Shown piece after piece: positions 39,037 through 51,131 of a DNA stretch of 64,000 bases. Below the pieces are notes generated by a model. That model was not told the origin of the DNA. It did not search any database and worked only from the letters and a program-made list of their open reading frames with translations. The DNA comes from Oceanospirillum sediminis (GTDB lineage Bacteria > Pseudomonadota > Gammaproteobacteria > Pseudomonadales > Halomonadaceae). Both the position numbers and the translations under genes were made by a program. The stretch lies in the NCBI RefSeq assembly GCF_014164585.1, contig NZ_JACJFM010000013.1, positions 1 to 64,000 on the forward strand, read 5' to 3'. The first letter of the stretch is position 1. Each line of letters starts with the position of its first letter.

Positions 39037-39459
39037 AAATACTCCTCAAAAAACCTCTCTGACAGCGAAAATTTTATTTATTAATCCATACTTGCAAGCT
39101 TCTGAAGCTTGCAAGATAAGATCAGTTTCCCTGAGCTTACCACACATTTGTCTAATTTAGCCGCAGAGTACAGCCTTGCATAACCATAGCCGACTCAATC
39201 GCCAGGCTGATCTTTTCATCAATCTTCGTATTCAATGCCCACACCTTTGCCCAAGAGCTGGCAACCATCTGGTAAATCCCTCCCCTGATCATTTTGATAA
39301 AACATAAAATCGCGACGTCGCTACAGGTGAAATTGTTAAATTCGGACCGGGAAATCCCCTCTCAGATGTCCGCAATTTAAAAAAAAGGTCGCATCACTGA
39401 CAGATTGTCTTGCTTTCTTCATCAATAATAAACACAACCAAGAAAACAGGATGAGAGTA
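39037..39459. other. intergenic region between accessory islet and ast genes
   Basis: About 420 bases with no convincing gene. Contains the inverted repeat at 39091-39115. I see no clear ArgR box or sigma-54 site for the ast operon. Confidence 0.4.
39091..39115. repeat. perfect inverted repeat upstream of the AlbA_2 gene
   Basis: CTTGCAAGCTT, CTG, AAGCTTGCAAG: eleven-base arms with a three-base loop. It could be an operator of the divergent-looking AlbA_2 gene, or a terminator without a T tract. Confidence 0.6.
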
Positions 39460-40689
39460 ATGACGACTGATTTCACCCCCTGGCTGAACTGGCTGGACGA
39501 GCAATACGATGAGATGCTGAGCAATACCATTATGCTGTCCGAAATTAACTCCGGCAGCATGAACGCTGCAGGTGTTAATCGTATCGGCCAGGAACTGATT
39601 CGTATCTGCAAACCTCTGGGGGGTGACGTTGAAATTATTCCTGTAACGCCTTTCCAGAGTGTGAATGCTCAGGGTGAGGTTGAACATCATCCGCTGGGTG
39701 ATGCCGTACGTATCCGCAAGCGCCCGGAAGCGCCGCTGCAGATTTTCTTCTGTGGTCATATGGATACGGTATTTGCCATTGATCATACTTTCCAGAAAGT
39801 CACCTGGCTGGATGAAGAGACCCTGAATGGGCCAGGTGTAGCCGATCTTAAAGGCGGCATTATGGTGATGCTGAAAGCGATTGAAGCCCTGGAGCGTAGT
39901 CCCTGGGCTGAGCGTATCGGTTGGGAAATTCTGTTTAACCCGGATGAAGAAATTGGTTCTCAGGGTTCAGCGCCTCTGATTGCTGATGCCGCAAATCGAG
40001 TGCATCTGGGCATGATCTACGAGCCATCCTTCCCGGACGGTAACCTGGCGGGTGAGCGTAAAGGCAGTGGTAACTTCAGTGTAGTGACTCGTGGTAAAGC
40101 CGCTCATGCCGGTCGTGAACATCATCTGGGCCGCAATGCTATTCGTGCCATGTGTGACTTTGTTGCCATGATTGATGATCTGAATGGTCAGCGTGAAGGC
40201 GTTACTATCAATCCTGGCTTTATTGAAGGCGGCGGTGCCGTCAATATTGTGCCAGATCTGTGCCTGTCCAAATTCAATATCCGTCTGGAGCGCCCGGAAG
40301 ATGAAGCCTGGTGTGAAGCTCGCCTGGCTGAGATTCTGGAGCAGATTAATCAGCGTGATGGCATCTCCATTGAATTGCACGGCGGTTTCACCCGTAAGCC
40401 TAAGGTGCTGAGTCCGGCGAATCATAAGCTGTTTGAACTGGCAAAAGCTTGCGGTGCTGATCTGGGCATGACCATTGAATATCTGCCAACCGGCGGTTGC
40501 TGCGACGGTAACAATCTGGCCGCAGCCGGTATTCCGAATATCGATACTCTGGGTGTTCAGGGCGGCAAGATCCACTCTGCCGATGAATACGTCAAAGTAA
40601 AAAGTCTGACTAAACGAGCCAAGCTGAGTGCGCTGATGCTGATGAAGCTGGCAACCAGTGACGATCTGAGCTGGCTGGGAGTAAGCTGA
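39460..40689 (+). CDS. M20-family zinc hydrolase in the ast cluster
   Basis: A 409-residue metallopeptidase/deacylase of the M20 (carboxypeptidase G2 / ArgE) group. Zinc ligands and catalytic residues: FFCGHMDTVF, GPGVADLKGG, NPDEEIGSQGS, and the terminal GKIHSADEYV. A dimerisation lid domain sits between (~180-300, GKAAHAGREHHLGRNA). The ATG at 39460 has GGA eight bases upstream; another ATG at 39451 is too close to any binding site. Its stop overlaps the aruF start, so it belongs to the arginine succinyltransferase operon. It may hydrolyse an N-acyl amino acid, perhaps in place of astE; that is inference. Confidence 0.85.
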   Translation: MTTDFTPWLNWLDEQYDEMLSNTIMLSEINSGSMNAAGVNRIGQELIRICKPLGGDVEIIPVTPFQSVNAQGEVEHHPLGDAVRIRKRPEAPLQIFFCGHMDTVFAIDHTFQKVTWLDEETLNGPGVADLKGGIMVMLKAIEALERSPWAERIGWEILFNPDEEIGSQGSAPLIADAANRVHLGMIYEPSFPDGNLAGERKGSGNFSVVTRGKAAHAGREHHLGRNAIRAMCDFVAMIDDLNGQREGVTINPGFIEGGGAVNIVPDLCLSKFNIRLERPEDEAWCEARLAEILEQINQRDGISIELHGGFTRKPKVLSPANHKLFELAKACGADLGMTIEYLPTGGCCDGNNLAAAGIPNIDTLGVQGGKIHSADEYVKVKSLTKRAKLSALMLMKLATSDDLSWLGVS

Positions 40690-41705
40690 TGCTGTTATTC
40701 CGACCGCTGACCTTTAATGATCTGCCAGGCCTTGAACGTCTGGCGGTGATCTCCGGTGGCAGTATGACCACGTTACCCGCAAACCGGGATCATCTGAGCC
40801 ATCTGATCAACAACACCCAGCAGTCTCTACGTAAAAGCGTGGAGCGCCCGGAGGGTGAAAGCTACCACTTTGCGCTGGAAGATACCCGAACCGGTGACAT
40901 TATCGGGGTATCCGGGATTGAGGCTGCGGTGGGAATCAGCGAGCCATTTTATAGCTATCGGATGGATGAAGTGGTTCATGCTTCCAGTGAACTGCAGATT
41001 CATAACCGTATTCCGGCACTGCATCTGTGTCAGGACTATACCGGCGCATCCCGTCTGTACACTCTGTTTATGGATGCCGGTCATCGTCAGCCTCGTAACC
41101 TGCACTTGCTGTCCCGCGCTCGTATGCTGTTTATGGCGGCGCATCCGGAACGATTTGCTCAGCGTCTGATCGTTGAGCTGCAGGGTATTGCGGACGAAAA
41201 CAACCGCTCCCCGTTCTGGGAGTGTCTGGGGCGTCACTTTTTCAATATGGATTTCAATAAAGCCAATTACCTGACCGGCATTAATTCCAAAGGCTTTATT
41301 GCCGATCTGATGCCTCACTATCCGGTGTATGTGCCGCTGCTGTCACAGGAAGCTCAGGATGCCCTGGGCCAGCCTCGCGAAGATATGATTGCGGTACGCG
41401 AACTGCTGGAAGAAGAAGGCTTTGTCTATCGCAAATACGTCGATATTTTCGATGCAGGGCCAACCTTAGAAGCCCGCACGGATAACGTGCGCTCGGTCAG
41501 TGAGAACCGCCGCTTCAGTGTGCAGATTGGCGAAGCCGCCGATCAAGGCAAGCTGGCCCTGATCAGTAATGACGGCCTGCAGCAGTATCGCTGCCTGATG
41601 GCGGAGCTGAATCCGGACCATCCGGTACTGAGTGAGGAACAGGCCAAAGCGCTGCAACTGAATGAAGGCGACAGTATGCGTGTGCTCTGGCTGGGTAATA
41701 TCTGA
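40689..41705 (+). CDS. aruF: arginine N-succinyltransferase, AruF-like subunit
   Basis: A 338-residue AstA-family GNAT-fold enzyme that transfers succinyl from succinyl-CoA to arginine or ornithine, first step of the AST pathway. Family motifs: LFRPLTFNDLPGLERLA, YSYRMDEVVHASSEL, DYTGASRLYTLFM, LLSRARMLFMAA, VDIFDAGPTLEART. It resembles the alpha subunit AruF of Pseudomonas more than the single-chain AstA of enterics. Start overlaps the M20 gene stop (TGATG). A 220-base gap separates it from aruG. Confidence 0.85.
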   Translation: MLLFRPLTFNDLPGLERLAVISGGSMTTLPANRDHLSHLINNTQQSLRKSVERPEGESYHFALEDTRTGDIIGVSGIEAAVGISEPFYSYRMDEVVHASSELQIHNRIPALHLCQDYTGASRLYTLFMDAGHRQPRNLHLLSRARMLFMAAHPERFAQRLIVELQGIADENNRSPFWECLGRHFFNMDFNKANYLTGINSKGFIADLMPHYPVYVPLLSQEAQDALGQPREDMIAVRELLEEEGFVYRKYVDIFDAGPTLEARTDNVRSVSENRRFSVQIGEAADQGKLALISNDGLQQYRCLMAELNPDHPVLSEEQAKALQLNEGDSMRVLWLGNI

Positions 41706-41926
41706 GTCAGACAGAAGCGATAGCAAAGAATAGCAGTAATAACGAATAACAGAAGTTCGGTGTCGTAACAGCATATCCACATGATCAGGGAATCACCTGC
41801 CGTTATCACAAGGCTGACGCCCGGACTTCTATACTCCCTATAAGACGTTTTTCAATATTAACCGGCTGGCAAAGGCCTGGTACGCCCTCCCTTTGCCTGC
41901 ATTGACTGATTGGAGTGAACCCGACC

Positions 41927-44426
<2,500 letters not shown>

Positions 44427-44438
44427 TCGGGGCGAGAT

Positions 44439-45776
44439 ATGAAAGCATTTGAAGCCAACTTTGATGGTTTAGTGGGCCCGACTCACAACTACAGCGGCCT
44501 GTCTTTTGGTAACGTCGCCTCGCAGAACAACCAGGCCAATGTCTCCAATCCAAAACTGGCCGCTCTGCAGGGCCTGGCCAAAATGAAGGCGCTGCATGAT
44601 ATGGGAATGGTTCAGGGTGTGCTGGCGCCGCAGGAGCGCCCGGACATCTTTACCCTGCGTCGCCTGGGCTTTACCGGATCAGATACCGAGGTACTGGCAG
44701 CGGCCGCTAAAGATGCGCCACGTATTCTGGCAGCTTGCTGTTCTGCATCCAGTATGTGGACAGCCAACGCTGCAACCGTCTCCCCCAGTGCCGATACCGC
44801 GGATGGCAAAGTCCACTTTACGCCTGCGAACCTGACCAATAAGTTCCATCGCTCTATTGAGCATGAAACAACCGGGCGTATCCTGCAGGCGACCTTCTCT
44901 GACGAGAAACACTTTGCCCATCATCCGGCGCTGCCGGGTGTTGAGCATTTCGGTGATGAAGGCGCAGCAAACCATACCCGCTTCTGTCATGAATATGGCG
45001 AAGCCGGTGTTGAATTCTTTGTCTACGGTCGCGCTGCTTTTGACGGCAGCCGTCCCGCACCACAGAAATATCCGGCCCGTCATACTCTGGAAGCCTCTGA
45101 AGCCGTGGCCCGTAATCACGGCCTGAGCGACAAAGGCGTAGTGTATGCGCAACAGAATCCGGATGTGATCGACGAGGGTGTCTTCCATAACGATGTGATC
45201 GCGGTGGGTAACCGTGACATTCTGTTCTGCCACGAACGGGCGTTTCTGGACCAGTCTGCCGTCAAACAGGAACTGACCGAGGCTATGGGTGGTCGTTTCC
45301 GGGTGGTAGAAGTGCCAGCCAGCCAGGTATCCGTACAGGATGCCGTGCAGAGCTACCTGTTTAATAGCCAGCTGCTGAGTCTGCCGGATGGTCGTACTCT
45401 GCTGGTTATCCCGGAAGAGTGCCGTAATAACGAACGTGTCTGGAGCTACCTGACAGAACTGGAAAGTGGCGACGGCCCGATTGATGCCCTGCAGGTGTTT
45501 GATCTGAAGCAGAGCATGAGCAATGGTGGTGGCCCTGCGTGTCTGCGCCTGCGTGTCGCGATGAATGAAGCGGAACTGGCGGCATTCAATCAGTCCACCC
45601 GTATGAACGATACCCTGTACAGCACACTGAACGACTGGGTTGAACGTCATTACCGTGACCGTCTGCTGGAAGCGGATCTGGCGGACCCTCAACTGCTGAT
45701 CGAATCCCGCAGCGCTCTGGATGAACTGACTCAGATTCTGAATCTGGGTTCAGTGTACCCATTCCAGCGAGTCTGA
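44439..45776 (+). CDS. astB: N-succinylarginine dihydrolase
   Basis: A 445-residue amidinotransferase-fold enzyme releasing two ammonia and CO2 from succinylarginine. N terminus [32 protein letters not shown], and the C-terminal [12 protein letters not shown] with its catalytic Cys are diagnostic. Length is normal. It starts 12 bases after astD and ends the operon with a terminator at 45893-45932. No astE follows. Confidence 0.96.
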   Translation: MKAFEANFDGLVGPTHNYSGLSFGNVASQNNQANVSNPKLAALQGLAKMKALHDMGMVQGVLAPQERPDIFTLRRLGFTGSDTEVLAAAAKDAPRILAACCSASSMWTANAATVSPSADTADGKVHFTPANLTNKFHRSIEHETTGRILQATFSDEKHFAHHPALPGVEHFGDEGAANHTRFCHEYGEAGVEFFVYGRAAFDGSRPAPQKYPARHTLEASEAVARNHGLSDKGVVYAQQNPDVIDEGVFHNDVIAVGNRDILFCHERAFLDQSAVKQELTEAMGGRFRVVEVPASQVSVQDAVQSYLFNSQLLSLPDGRTLLVIPEECRNNERVWSYLTELESGDGPIDALQVFDLKQSMSNGGGPACLRLRVAMNEAELAAFNQSTRMNDTLYSTLNDWVERHYRDRLLEADLADPQLLIESRSALDELTQILNLGSVYPFQRV

Positions 45777-46095
45777 TTGATCGTAAAGTCACACTGACTT
45801 GATGCCTGAACGGCATAGCTGAGTAGCGTGCCTGCTCAGGCGTCGGGTTCAGCAAAGAATACGGATTATCCCCCGGTCTATGGATGACCAGCACAGCCAT
45901 CACGATCTGCCCATTGTGGTGGCTGTTTTTTTGTCCCCCTTATTATTTCTTCCTGACCACAGGATGATCTGCGTCTGCAGAGCGATGGATATCGTTATGT
46001 GAATATCTTTTCTTCCCAGCTTTCGCTTTAATAGTCCATAACAGGTCTGTGACCAGACATATTTTTATTTCTGCACGGTAAAAGGCAAGGATTCT
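45777..46095. other. intergenic region astB-mgtE
   Basis: 319 bases holding the astB terminator and the mgtE leader. I found no Mg-sensing leader structure of a kind I could name. Confidence 0.45.
45893..45932 (+). terminator. terminator of the ast operon
   Basis: ACAGCCATCAC, 13-base loop, GTGGTGGCTGT then seven T: an 11-bp stem with one wobble pair. Confidence 0.88.
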
Positions 46096-47448
46096 ATGGT
46101 GAACAGTGGCGTTGAATTTGGCTCTGTCGATTGGGTACTCAACCATCTGACGGAAGATAAACATAGCAGTGTGCTCAAAGCGGCATTGATGGAGCTACCG
46201 GCTGCCGATGTTGCCAACCTTCTGGAATCTATGCCGCCGGAACAGCGGCATGATCTGTGGGAGCTGATTCCTCCTGAACATGAAGGTGAGATCCTGACCT
46301 GGCTGCATGATGAGGCCCGCGCCAGCATCATCAATGACATGGATGAGAAAGAACTGGTCGCAGCGGCAGACAGTATGGAGGTCTCGGATCTGGCCTTTGT
46401 TCTGGAAGAGCTGCCCAGGGATCAGACCGATCTGATCCTGGAATCTCTGGATATGGATCGTCGTTTACGGCTGGAAAAAGTGCTGTCCTATGAAGACGGT
46501 ACAGTGGGTCGCCTGATGACCACTGACGTAATGGCGGTACGGCCCGATGTCACTGTCGCCGTTGTACTGCGCTGGCTGCGTCGTCATGAAACACTTCCAC
46601 CCCATACCGATGCGCTGATGGTGACCAGTAGTGAAGGCGGTTTTATGGGTAAGGTAGCTATGAATACTCTGCTGTTATCTTCCCCTGAGCGAATGATTTC
46701 GGAGGTGATGTCTGGTGATACAGAAGTGGTCATGGCTCAGGCCAGTGAGCAGGAGGTCACTGCACTGTTTAACCGTCGGGATCTGATTTCCGTTGCGGTT
46801 GTCGATGAACAGCATCATCTGATAGGACGTATCACACTGGATGATATTGTAGACGCCATTCGCAGTGATGCAGAAGAAAAGGTTATGAAAAGTGCAGGTC
46901 TGGATCAGGAAGAAGATCTGTTCTCCCCGGTAATCCCCAGCGCAAAACGCCGGGGAGTCTGGCTGGGTATCAATCTGATTACGGTCTTTGCTGCGGCCTG
47001 GGTGATCGGACAGTTTGAGGAAGCACTGGGTCAGATTGTTGCGCTGGCGGTGCTGATGCCAGTCGTCGCCAGCATGGGGGGAATTGCAGGCAGTCAGACA
47101 CTGACACTGGCCATTCGAGGGCTGGCACTGAATCAGATTGCTTCCAGTAATACCCGCTGGTTACTGATGAAAGAGCTGGCGGTCGGCGTACTGAACGGTA
47201 CGGTATGGGCTGCTGTCGTCGCAGTCGTCGCCTGGTTCTGGTTTAACGATATCGGCTTATCTGCCGTAATCGCTGCCGCACTGATTTTTAATCTGCTGGC
47301 AGCAGCAGTATCCGGTATCCTGGTGCCTCTGACTCTGAAAAAACTGGGTATTGATCCTGCTCTGTCTGGCGCTGTGATTCTGACGACAGTGACCGACATT
47401 ATTGGCTTTCTCAGCTTCCTGGGGTTGGCGACACTGTTCCTGCTGTAA
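46096..47448 (+). CDS. mgtE: magnesium transporter MgtE
   Basis: A 450-residue Mg2+ channel. The acidic N domain (PPEQRHDLWELIPPEHEGEIL), a CBS pair (VGRLMTTDVMAVRPDVTV, ISVAVVDEQHHLIGRITLDDIVDAIR), and five C-terminal membrane spans with ALMPVVASMGGIAGSQTLTLAIRGLAL are in family order. The last segment carries the pore motif region. AAGG lies about seven bases before the ATG. Monocistronic. Confidence 0.96.
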   Translation: MVNSGVEFGSVDWVLNHLTEDKHSSVLKAALMELPAADVANLLESMPPEQRHDLWELIPPEHEGEILTWLHDEARASIINDMDEKELVAAADSMEVSDLAFVLEELPRDQTDLILESLDMDRRLRLEKVLSYEDGTVGRLMTTDVMAVRPDVTVAVVLRWLRRHETLPPHTDALMVTSSEGGFMGKVAMNTLLLSSPERMISEVMSGDTEVVMAQASEQEVTALFNRRDLISVAVVDEQHHLIGRITLDDIVDAIRSDAEEKVMKSAGLDQEEDLFSPVIPSAKRRGVWLGINLITVFAAAWVIGQFEEALGQIVALAVLMPVVASMGGIAGSQTLTLAIRGLALNQIASSNTRWLLMKELAVGVLNGTVWAAVVAVVAWFWFNDIGLSAVIAAALIFNLLAAAVSGILVPLTLKKLGIDPALSGAVILTTVTDIIGFLSFLGLATLFLL

Positions 47449-47578
47449 ATCGATTGGCTTAAGGACAGGCCTGACATAGTTAAAGTCAGGATTTCTGTGC
47501 CCTTACTTTCCAGGTCAGCAATAGCTATAAGTCGTCAGAGTCGTCAAACCGTCAATAATCAGACCGCCAGCCCCACTA

Positions 47579-50239
47579 TCAATGGGCGTTGGCGGTACAG
47601 TTGTTCTGATGTGAGGCTTCAAGCCGTGCGGTAAAGTGTTCCCAGGGTTCTGGTTTTGCGAAGAAAAAGCCCTGTATCAGATCGGCCTTGTGTTGATGAC
47701 AAAAGTCCAGCTGAGCCTCGTTCTCAACCCCTTCAACCACGACCCGGCAGTTCAGGCTGTGAGCCATTGCGATAATGGTCCGGGCCAGTGGCGAGTCATC
47801 CTGCTCCTCCAGGGCTTTAATAAAACACTGATCCACCTTGATCTCATCAACCGAGAAGTGCTGTAAATAGCTTAACGAGGAGTAGCCGGTGCCAAAGTCA
47901 TCCAGTGCCACCTGCACGCCCAGTTGACGTAAGGCTTTCAACTGGCGGGCAGCACCAGGATCAGCCATCATAGATTCGACAATCTCGATCACCAGCTGGT
48001 GGGGCTGGAAGTCAAGCTCATTAATCAGTCCCTGAATTTCACGAACAAAGCCTGCCTGGCGCAGCTGCAAAACCGAAATATTCACAGACAAGGTGATGGG
48101 TAGCCGGGCCAGCAACTGACAGGCCTGTCTGAGAATCCAGCGGCTCATAGGAACAATCAGCTCGGTCTCTTCCGCCAGAGCAATAAAGTGCCCCGGCCCC
48201 AGCAATCCTTTTTCAGGATGTTGCCAGCGCAGCAATACTTCCGCACCCTCAATCCGCTTATCAGGGCTGTATTGCGGTTGAAAATAAAGTACAAACTCCT
48301 CACGTTCAATGGCCCGTTGTAGCGCCTGAATTGCCTGAGTTCTGGCTTTGAGTCCACGGCTGACATTGAGGGAATAAAAGGAGAGCGTATTGGGTTTATC
48401 TGCCTGGTTACGGATATGTTGCAGTGCCAGCCGGGCTTTATGCTGCAACTCTTCCAGCGAGCGGCCATCGGAAGGGTAGTGCGCACCACCGGCCTGAAGG
48501 CTCAGTGTGTAGTTTTTACGCTGGTAATCCCAGGTGGTGCCACTGACCAGATCAATCAGTAGCTGAACGCTGTGCTCTGCCTCACTTTGGCTGCCTTCAA
48601 ATAGTAAACCCAATCGATTAGCCGGTAGGCGGAACAGATGTTTTTGTTGCGGCAGAGGCTCCAGTATCGCCAGGCACTGCTGGGCCAGATTTCTGAAGAC
48701 TTCGTCTCCGGCTTCTACACCATGAAATTCATTGATCAGGTGCAGGCCATGAAGACGCAGAATCAGCAGATAACCTTCACCGCTCTCCTGTTGGACAAAC
48801 TGATCCTCAATATGAGCCAGCTGGGGCAATCCGGTAACCTGATCAAAGTGAGTGGCCTGATAAAAATTTTCTTCGGCTTTGTGATGCTGGAAGGCTTCGG
48901 CAAACTGCGCGGTAACGCCTGCCAGTGCCGAGGCGGCATTCTTATCGCTATCACTCCATTGCCTTGGCTGGTACTGACAGAAGGTGAGCACACCTTGTAG
49001 CTCCCCTCCCTGATAAACGCCGGTGAGCAGGGCACTGTGTAAGCCAAACTCGTGAAATAGTTTCAGCATACCCTGCTGAGGAAGCGGGTCAGGTCTGTCT
49101 GTACCCGGCATATTCAGTTCAACTACAGGTTGCCCCTGAATCAACTCGATACAGGTTTGAACTTCACTCAGATTAAAAGCTTCGTGGGTCATCGAAGAGT
49201 TACTGGTTTGGCAGACCAGTTGATGGCCCGAATCATCCAGTAGCCAGACAGCCGTGATATCTGCTTTGATCAGCCGGGTGGCTTCCAGGCTGAGGGTGTG
49301 AAAGAAAGCTTGTTGAGAACCCTGGTACTGAAAGCGCTGGCGCAGGTTTTGAACCACCTTCTGCTGATCTTCCAGGTCTGACCGGGTATTGGCCAGAGCC
49401 TGCATCTCCTGCAAGCTGTGCCGTCCCTGTTTGACCAGACGATGGAACAACAAACCTGTCGTAATACCTAAAACCGTTAATAACAGCAAAATCCAGGGAA
49501 AAAGATGGAGCAGGAATTGATTGCCTGGCTTCATAGGTTGCCAGTTCAGGTAACCGAGTTGCTTACCTTGATTATCCTGTAAGCTGTAATAAGCATGGGA
49601 AGATGGCGGTTGCAGGGAGAAGTGCAAATCCTGATAACCTATATGGGCTTTCAGCTCATGCTGTTCTGCCGTATTCAGTGGAGTCGCAAAGACAAAGCTT
49701 TCACCATAACCTGCAGCATCAAGGGGGTCGCTCTCTTTTAATATCGGGTGTGATGCAACGGCATACACCTTATTATCCAGTAGCAGCAAGTCACTGCCTT
49801 GACGCAATAAGGCTTGTGTTAATGGTGCTAATTTTTGCGCCATAACGGTTGAGTGCGTTTTGCCCTGGTAGGCGCTGAAACGTATCCCCTGGCTTTGACT
49901 GACAACCGCAGCCCATTCGACATTGAGGTTTTCATACAGCCCCGTGCCCAGATTACTCACAACCCAGTCCCGATCAGGTTGCTGCTGTCTGATCCACTGA
50001 TCGTAGGCACTGTCCCAGATAGCATAATCCCGTACATTATTCAGCAGCAGACGCCTGGTGCGCTGAATATCTTCCTCAATGGATGAATGCACATGCTTCC
50101 CATCCTCCTGATTGATCGTATCAGCGGATTCCCACAGCAGAGACGCGAACAGGAACAGGGAGGAGATAAACAGTGCAGCGATCCAGATCAGGCTCACTTT
50201 GTACTGGTGTGTAATCCGTTTAATAGGGCTGGACATCAT
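47579..50239 (-). CDS. CHASE4-GAF-GGDEF-EAL protein, probable c-di-GMP phosphodiesterase
   Basis: An 886-residue sensor enzyme. A membrane span (~17-38), a periplasmic CHASE4-like domain (NVRDYAIWDSAYDQW, to ~240), a second span (~245-265), coiled coil, a GAF domain (~310-460), a degenerate GGDEF domain (signature reads RLGLLFEG), and an EAL domain with motif EVLLRW, NISVLQL, EIVES, LDDFGTGYSS, IKVDQCF, EGVENEAQ and QGFFFAKP. The metal and catalytic residues of EAL appear kept despite Val replacing the middle Ala. It is monocistronic and convergent with mgtE. Confidence 0.9.
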   Translation of the reverse strand: MMSSPIKRITHQYKVSLIWIAALFISSLFLFASLLWESADTINQEDGKHVHSSIEEDIQRTRRLLLNNVRDYAIWDSAYDQWIRQQQPDRDWVVSNLGTGLYENLNVEWAAVVSQSQGIRFSAYQGKTHSTVMAQKLAPLTQALLRQGSDLLLLDNKVYAVASHPILKESDPLDAAGYGESFVFATPLNTAEQHELKAHIGYQDLHFSLQPPSSHAYYSLQDNQGKQLGYLNWQPMKPGNQFLLHLFPWILLLLTVLGITTGLLFHRLVKQGRHSLQEMQALANTRSDLEDQQKVVQNLRQRFQYQGSQQAFFHTLSLEATRLIKADITAVWLLDDSGHQLVCQTSNSSMTHEAFNLSEVQTCIELIQGQPVVELNMPGTDRPDPLPQQGMLKLFHEFGLHSALLTGVYQGGELQGVLTFCQYQPRQWSDSDKNAASALAGVTAQFAEAFQHHKAEENFYQATHFDQVTGLPQLAHIEDQFVQQESGEGYLLILRLHGLHLINEFHGVEAGDEVFRNLAQQCLAILEPLPQQKHLFRLPANRLGLLFEGSQSEAEHSVQLLIDLVSGTTWDYQRKNYTLSLQAGGAHYPSDGRSLEELQHKARLALQHIRNQADKPNTLSFYSLNVSRGLKARTQAIQALQRAIEREEFVLYFQPQYSPDKRIEGAEVLLRWQHPEKGLLGPGHFIALAEETELIVPMSRWILRQACQLLARLPITLSVNISVLQLRQAGFVREIQGLINELDFQPHQLVIEIVESMMADPGAARQLKALRQLGVQVALDDFGTGYSSLSYLQHFSVDEIKVDQCFIKALEEQDDSPLARTIIAMAHSLNCRVVVEGVENEAQLDFCHQHKADLIQGFFFAKPEPWEHFTARLEASHQNNCTANAH

Positions 50240-50377
50240 GTGGAGTGACCTGTGTATCAGCGCAGTTTAATGTAAGGCTAGCTACAGGAAAGTCCATTTC
50301 GCAATATTAATCATCAAACCTTAAGTTTCTTTTATAATATATCTTTTGTAAGCTGCGGGGAAGTCAGTCTGGTTGTC

Positions 50378-50860
50378 TTAAAGCGTCTGTTCCAGCAGAG
50401 CATCCAACGGGTAACCCCGGAAAGGTTTCACATTGGTCAGTACGACATGGCTACTGATATTAACCATACCCGGCAGCACATCCAGCAGCATATCGTTAAT
50501 ATCGTTGTAGCGCGCCATATCCGGTGCCACGATACGCAAAAAGAAATCAAATGTACCACTGACGGTATAGCATTCCACCACTTCTGGATGGCTTTGGGCA
50601 GCACTCTGGAAAGAACGGAAGGCATCAGTACTCTGATCCTTCAGGCTGACGGTGCAGATCACTTCCACGCTACGACAGATTTTAGCCAGGTTCAGATTGC
50701 TTAGATAAGGCCCGATCAGACCGGCTTCTTCCAGCTTGCGGACACGATTCAGGCAGGAGCTTGGTGATAAGCCGACGCGGTTTGCCAGATCCTGGTTGGT
50801 GATACGGGCTTCCTGTTGCAGGATCGAAAGAATATTTCGACTAATACGATCTAACTGCAT
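50378..50860 (-). CDS. Lrp/AsnC-family transcriptional regulator
   Basis: A 160-residue regulator: N-terminal helix-turn-helix (ILSILQQEARITNQDLANRVGLSPSSCLNRVRKLEEAGLI split over ~10-50) and C-terminal RAM ligand-binding domain (VVECYTVSGTFDFFLRI). Family members sense amino acids. It is divergent from the third AstA paralogue with a 270-base shared leader, so it probably controls that gene in response to an amino acid such as arginine or ornithine. Confidence 0.92.
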   Translation of the reverse strand: MQLDRISRNILSILQQEARITNQDLANRVGLSPSSCLNRVRKLEEAGLIGPYLSNLNLAKICRSVEVICTVSLKDQSTDAFRSFQSAAQSHPEVVECYTVSGTFDFFLRIVAPDMARYNDINDMLLDVLPGMVNISSHVVLTNVKPFRGYPLDALLEQTL

Positions 50861-51040
50861 AATTGACCTTCTCCGGGTGATGTATCAGTGCATATTTCAG
50901 GGGCAGATCAGCTTGAGTATGTCCTCAGGCCCGCACTATTGCACGAAAATGCGCTAGTTTGACGTTGTCTGATGCCTTTCGCAACTTTCTTTCATGTTAC
51001 CGAATTTTCTTCGACGATATTTTATTTTCGGCGCAGGATC

Positions 51041-51060
51041 TGCATTTTTCTATGAAAATC
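51041..51060. promoter_or_regulatory. AT-rich inverted repeat, possible Lrp-family operator
   Basis: TTTTC-TAT-GAAAA (51046-51058) within a longer AT-rich imperfect palindrome, about 75 bases before the third astA paralogue and 190 before the lrp-like gene. The position suits autoregulation by the adjacent Lrp-type regulator. Confidence 0.35.
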
Positions 51061-51131
51061 AGAAAGCTCATTTTGTCCGAAGCCTTCTAAAATTAGTCGC
51101 ATTCAAAGAATAAAATCTATGGGTGTTGATT

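Noticed and set aside
41706-41926. Extra gene or promoter inside the ast operon gap
   Set aside because: No frame with a binding site, and TATACT/TATAAG hexamers lack a partner -35.
44679-45692. 337-residue frame antisense to astB
   Set aside because: astB is certain on the plus strand; the antisense frame has no recognisable domain or ribosome binding site.
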